From the IMG/VR virus record IMGVR_UViG_3300004369_000928, positions 1 to 30,547 of that record: DNA of 30,547 bases; one strand, given 5' to 3'. Positions 30,022 through 30,547 of the stretch are shown here, piece after piece. Source of the stretch: a virus. A program made the position numbers and the translations under genes. Position 1 is the stretch's first letter; each line of letters opens with the position of its first letter. The notes beneath the pieces were generated by a model. It did not search any database. It was not told the DNA's origin and worked only from the letters and a program-made list of their open reading frames with translations.

Positions 30022-30070
30022 ATGTTTACAAGGATCTTGAGACATATTCTAAAAAATACGTTTGATTGTT

Positions 30071-30098
30071 GGGAATGGCGGAATGACCAATCCAAAAC
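30071..30098 (+). repeat. 28-nt direct repeat, copy 1 (hairpin-forming)
   Basis: This element is repeated at 30188-30215 with one difference in 28 positions (C at 30079, T at 30196). GGAATGG (30072-30078) can pair with CCAATCC (30087-30093) with one internal mismatch, leaving an 8-nt loop; the variable base is in the loop. Confidence 0.85.
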
Positions 30099-30187
30099 AA
30101 CAGTTAAACATGATGGAAATAATGTTTCTGACCTCCTAGCGTGTGTTATGCAAACTTAAGTTATTTCTATCAAAACTTTGGGTCGCT

Positions 30188-30215
30188 GGGAATGGTGGAA
30201 TGACCAATCCAAAAC
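30188..30215 (+). repeat. 28-nt direct repeat, copy 2 (hairpin-forming)
   Basis: Second copy, 117 nt after the first and 12 nt before tRNA-Leu(UAG). The hairpin arms are identical to copy 1. Confidence 0.85.
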
Positions 30216-30227
30216 GGCGATCCTATC

Positions 30228-30309
30228 GCTTAAGTGGCGGAATTGGTAGACGCGCTTGGTTTAGGTCCAAGTGGAGTAATCCGTGGAGGTTCAAGTCCTC
30301 TCTTAAGTA
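30228..30309 (+). tRNA. tRNA-Leu (anticodon UAG)
   Basis: Acceptor GCTTAAG with CTTAAGT (first pair G-U), D-arm with GGCGGAATTGGTAGACGC of leucine type, anticodon stem CTTGG/CCAAG around loop TTTAGGT (anticodon TAG), a long variable region, and T-arm GGAGG/CCTCT around TTCAAGT. Discriminator A, no encoded CCA. It reads CUA. Confidence 0.92.
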
Positions 30310-30325
30310 CTTTATTCATCCAATT

Positions 30326-30493
30326 ATGAAAATTAATCTCTGGTATTCAGAAAACAGAAGACAGTGGCGTTGGACATTGTGTGATGATAGTGAAAGAATG
30401 AGACAAGAATCGGGGCAGCAACCCTTTCTTCGTGATGCGATGGAAGATGTTGCAAATACAGTAGAATATATCTTAGAATCAAAACAAAAATAA
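30326..30493 (+). CDS. Small hypothetical protein, 55 aa
   Basis: From the ATG at 30326 the product is M-K-I-N-L-W-Y-S-E-N-R-R-Q-W-R-W-T-L-C-D-D, then an acidic helical part ending Y-I-L-E-S-K-Q-K. The Trp/Arg-rich start looks like two short strands, followed by a helix. The open frame extends upstream to 30143, but that part lies over tRNA-Leu and the repeat element, so the start is placed after the tRNA. No strong ribosome-binding site is visible. I recall similar short proteins in T4-like cyanophages; the function is unknown. Confidence 0.7.
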   Translation: MKINLWYSENRRQWRWTLCDDSERMRQESGQQPFLRDAMEDVANTVEYILESKQK

Positions 30494-30507
30494 GTAATAA
30501 TACTTAA

Positions 30508-30547
30508 ATGAAAAGTGATTTTTATATAGATAGAGTAGATAAAGAGG
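30508..30547 (+). CDS. Start of a further gene, truncated by the window end
   Basis: An ATG at 30508 opens a frame (M-K-S-D-F-Y-I-D-R-V-D-K-E) that continues past the window end. Thirteen codons are too few to identify a product. Confidence 0.35.
   Translation, partial: MKSDFYIDRVDKE

Larger units (their letters stand above)
29912..30227 (+). other. Non-coding structured spacer between tRNA genes
   Basis: These 316 nt contain no convincing gene: no start with a ribosome-binding site gives a recognisable protein, and an open frame entering from 30143 runs through the next tRNA. The spacer instead holds inverted repeats (29955-30049), a GACCC/GGGTC hairpin with an inner 10-bp palindrome (29994-30021) and a duplicated hairpin element (30071-30098, 30188-30215). 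It may be a processed leader or an unrecognised small RNA. Confidence 0.6.

Noticed and set aside
30143-30325. Coding sequence running through the last tRNA
   Set aside because: It would translate across the repeat element and tRNA-Leu(UAG); the gene is placed from 30326.
1-30547. CRISPR array, insertion sequence, integrase or attachment site
   Set aside because: No regularly spaced repeats, transposase or integrase motifs were seen; the only non-coding direct repeat is the single pair in the tRNA spacer.

Overview
The window is part of the genome of a T4-like myovirus infecting a marine cyanobacterium (Synechococcus or Prochlorococcus). The evidence is the co-occurrence of T4 core proteins (gp33, gp59, gp32, gp53, gp48, gp4, gp54, gp26, gp51, gp27, gp5) with cyanophage accessory genes (thyX, phoH, a CP12-like protein, a DUF1825-like protein, a 2OG-Fe(II) oxygenase). 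The DNA is AT-rich. Assignments rest on recognised motifs and gene order only; no database search was run.

Layout. 1-240: end of a DUF4278-like gene, a 31-aa membrane peptide and a terminator. 250-1343: a second terminator whose loop carries the -35 box of a sigma70-type promoter, then two small genes and thyX. 1373-6196: five genes that look like the dissociated halves of NodU/CmcH/TobZ-type O-carbamoyltransferases, in the order C-N-C-N-N. 6222-10805: a conserved small gene, phoH, a RecB/Cas4-like nuclease, gp33, gp59, a DUF1825-like gene, a 2OG oxygenase and gp32, closed by a strong terminator. 10890-13529: gp53, gp48 and gp4 on the minus strand. 13569-29311: a long plus-strand baseplate and tail block: gp54, gp26, gp51, two related giant proteins carrying an M23 peptidase (first) and a transglycosylase plus amidase (second), gp27, a CP12-like gene, a gp5-like hub protein, a beta-helix protein, and two proteins sharing a C-terminal module. 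29316-30547: a promoter with a small gene, four tRNA genes (Ile-UAU, Leu-UAA, Thr-UGU, Leu-UAG), a structured non-coding spacer and small genes.

Control. Three strong sigma70-like promoters share TTGACG, a 17-bp spacer and TATAAT or TACAAT (258-286, 9739-9767, 29316-29344). A weaker fourth lies inside gp27, just before the CP12-like gene. Candidate T4-type late promoters (NATAAATA) lie 22-30 nt before the carbamoyltransferase cluster, the gene at 6222, gp26 and, on the minus strand, gp4. This predicts early expression of thyX, gp32 and perhaps the CP12-like gene, and late expression of the baseplate genes and the carbamoyltransferase cluster.

The most unusual content is the split and multiplied carbamoyltransferase cluster directly after thyX. 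Next are the CP12-like metabolic gene embedded with its own candidate promoter among tail genes, the relocation of cell-wall hydrolases from gp5 to two related scaffold proteins, and the structured repeat-bearing RNA spacer between tRNA genes.
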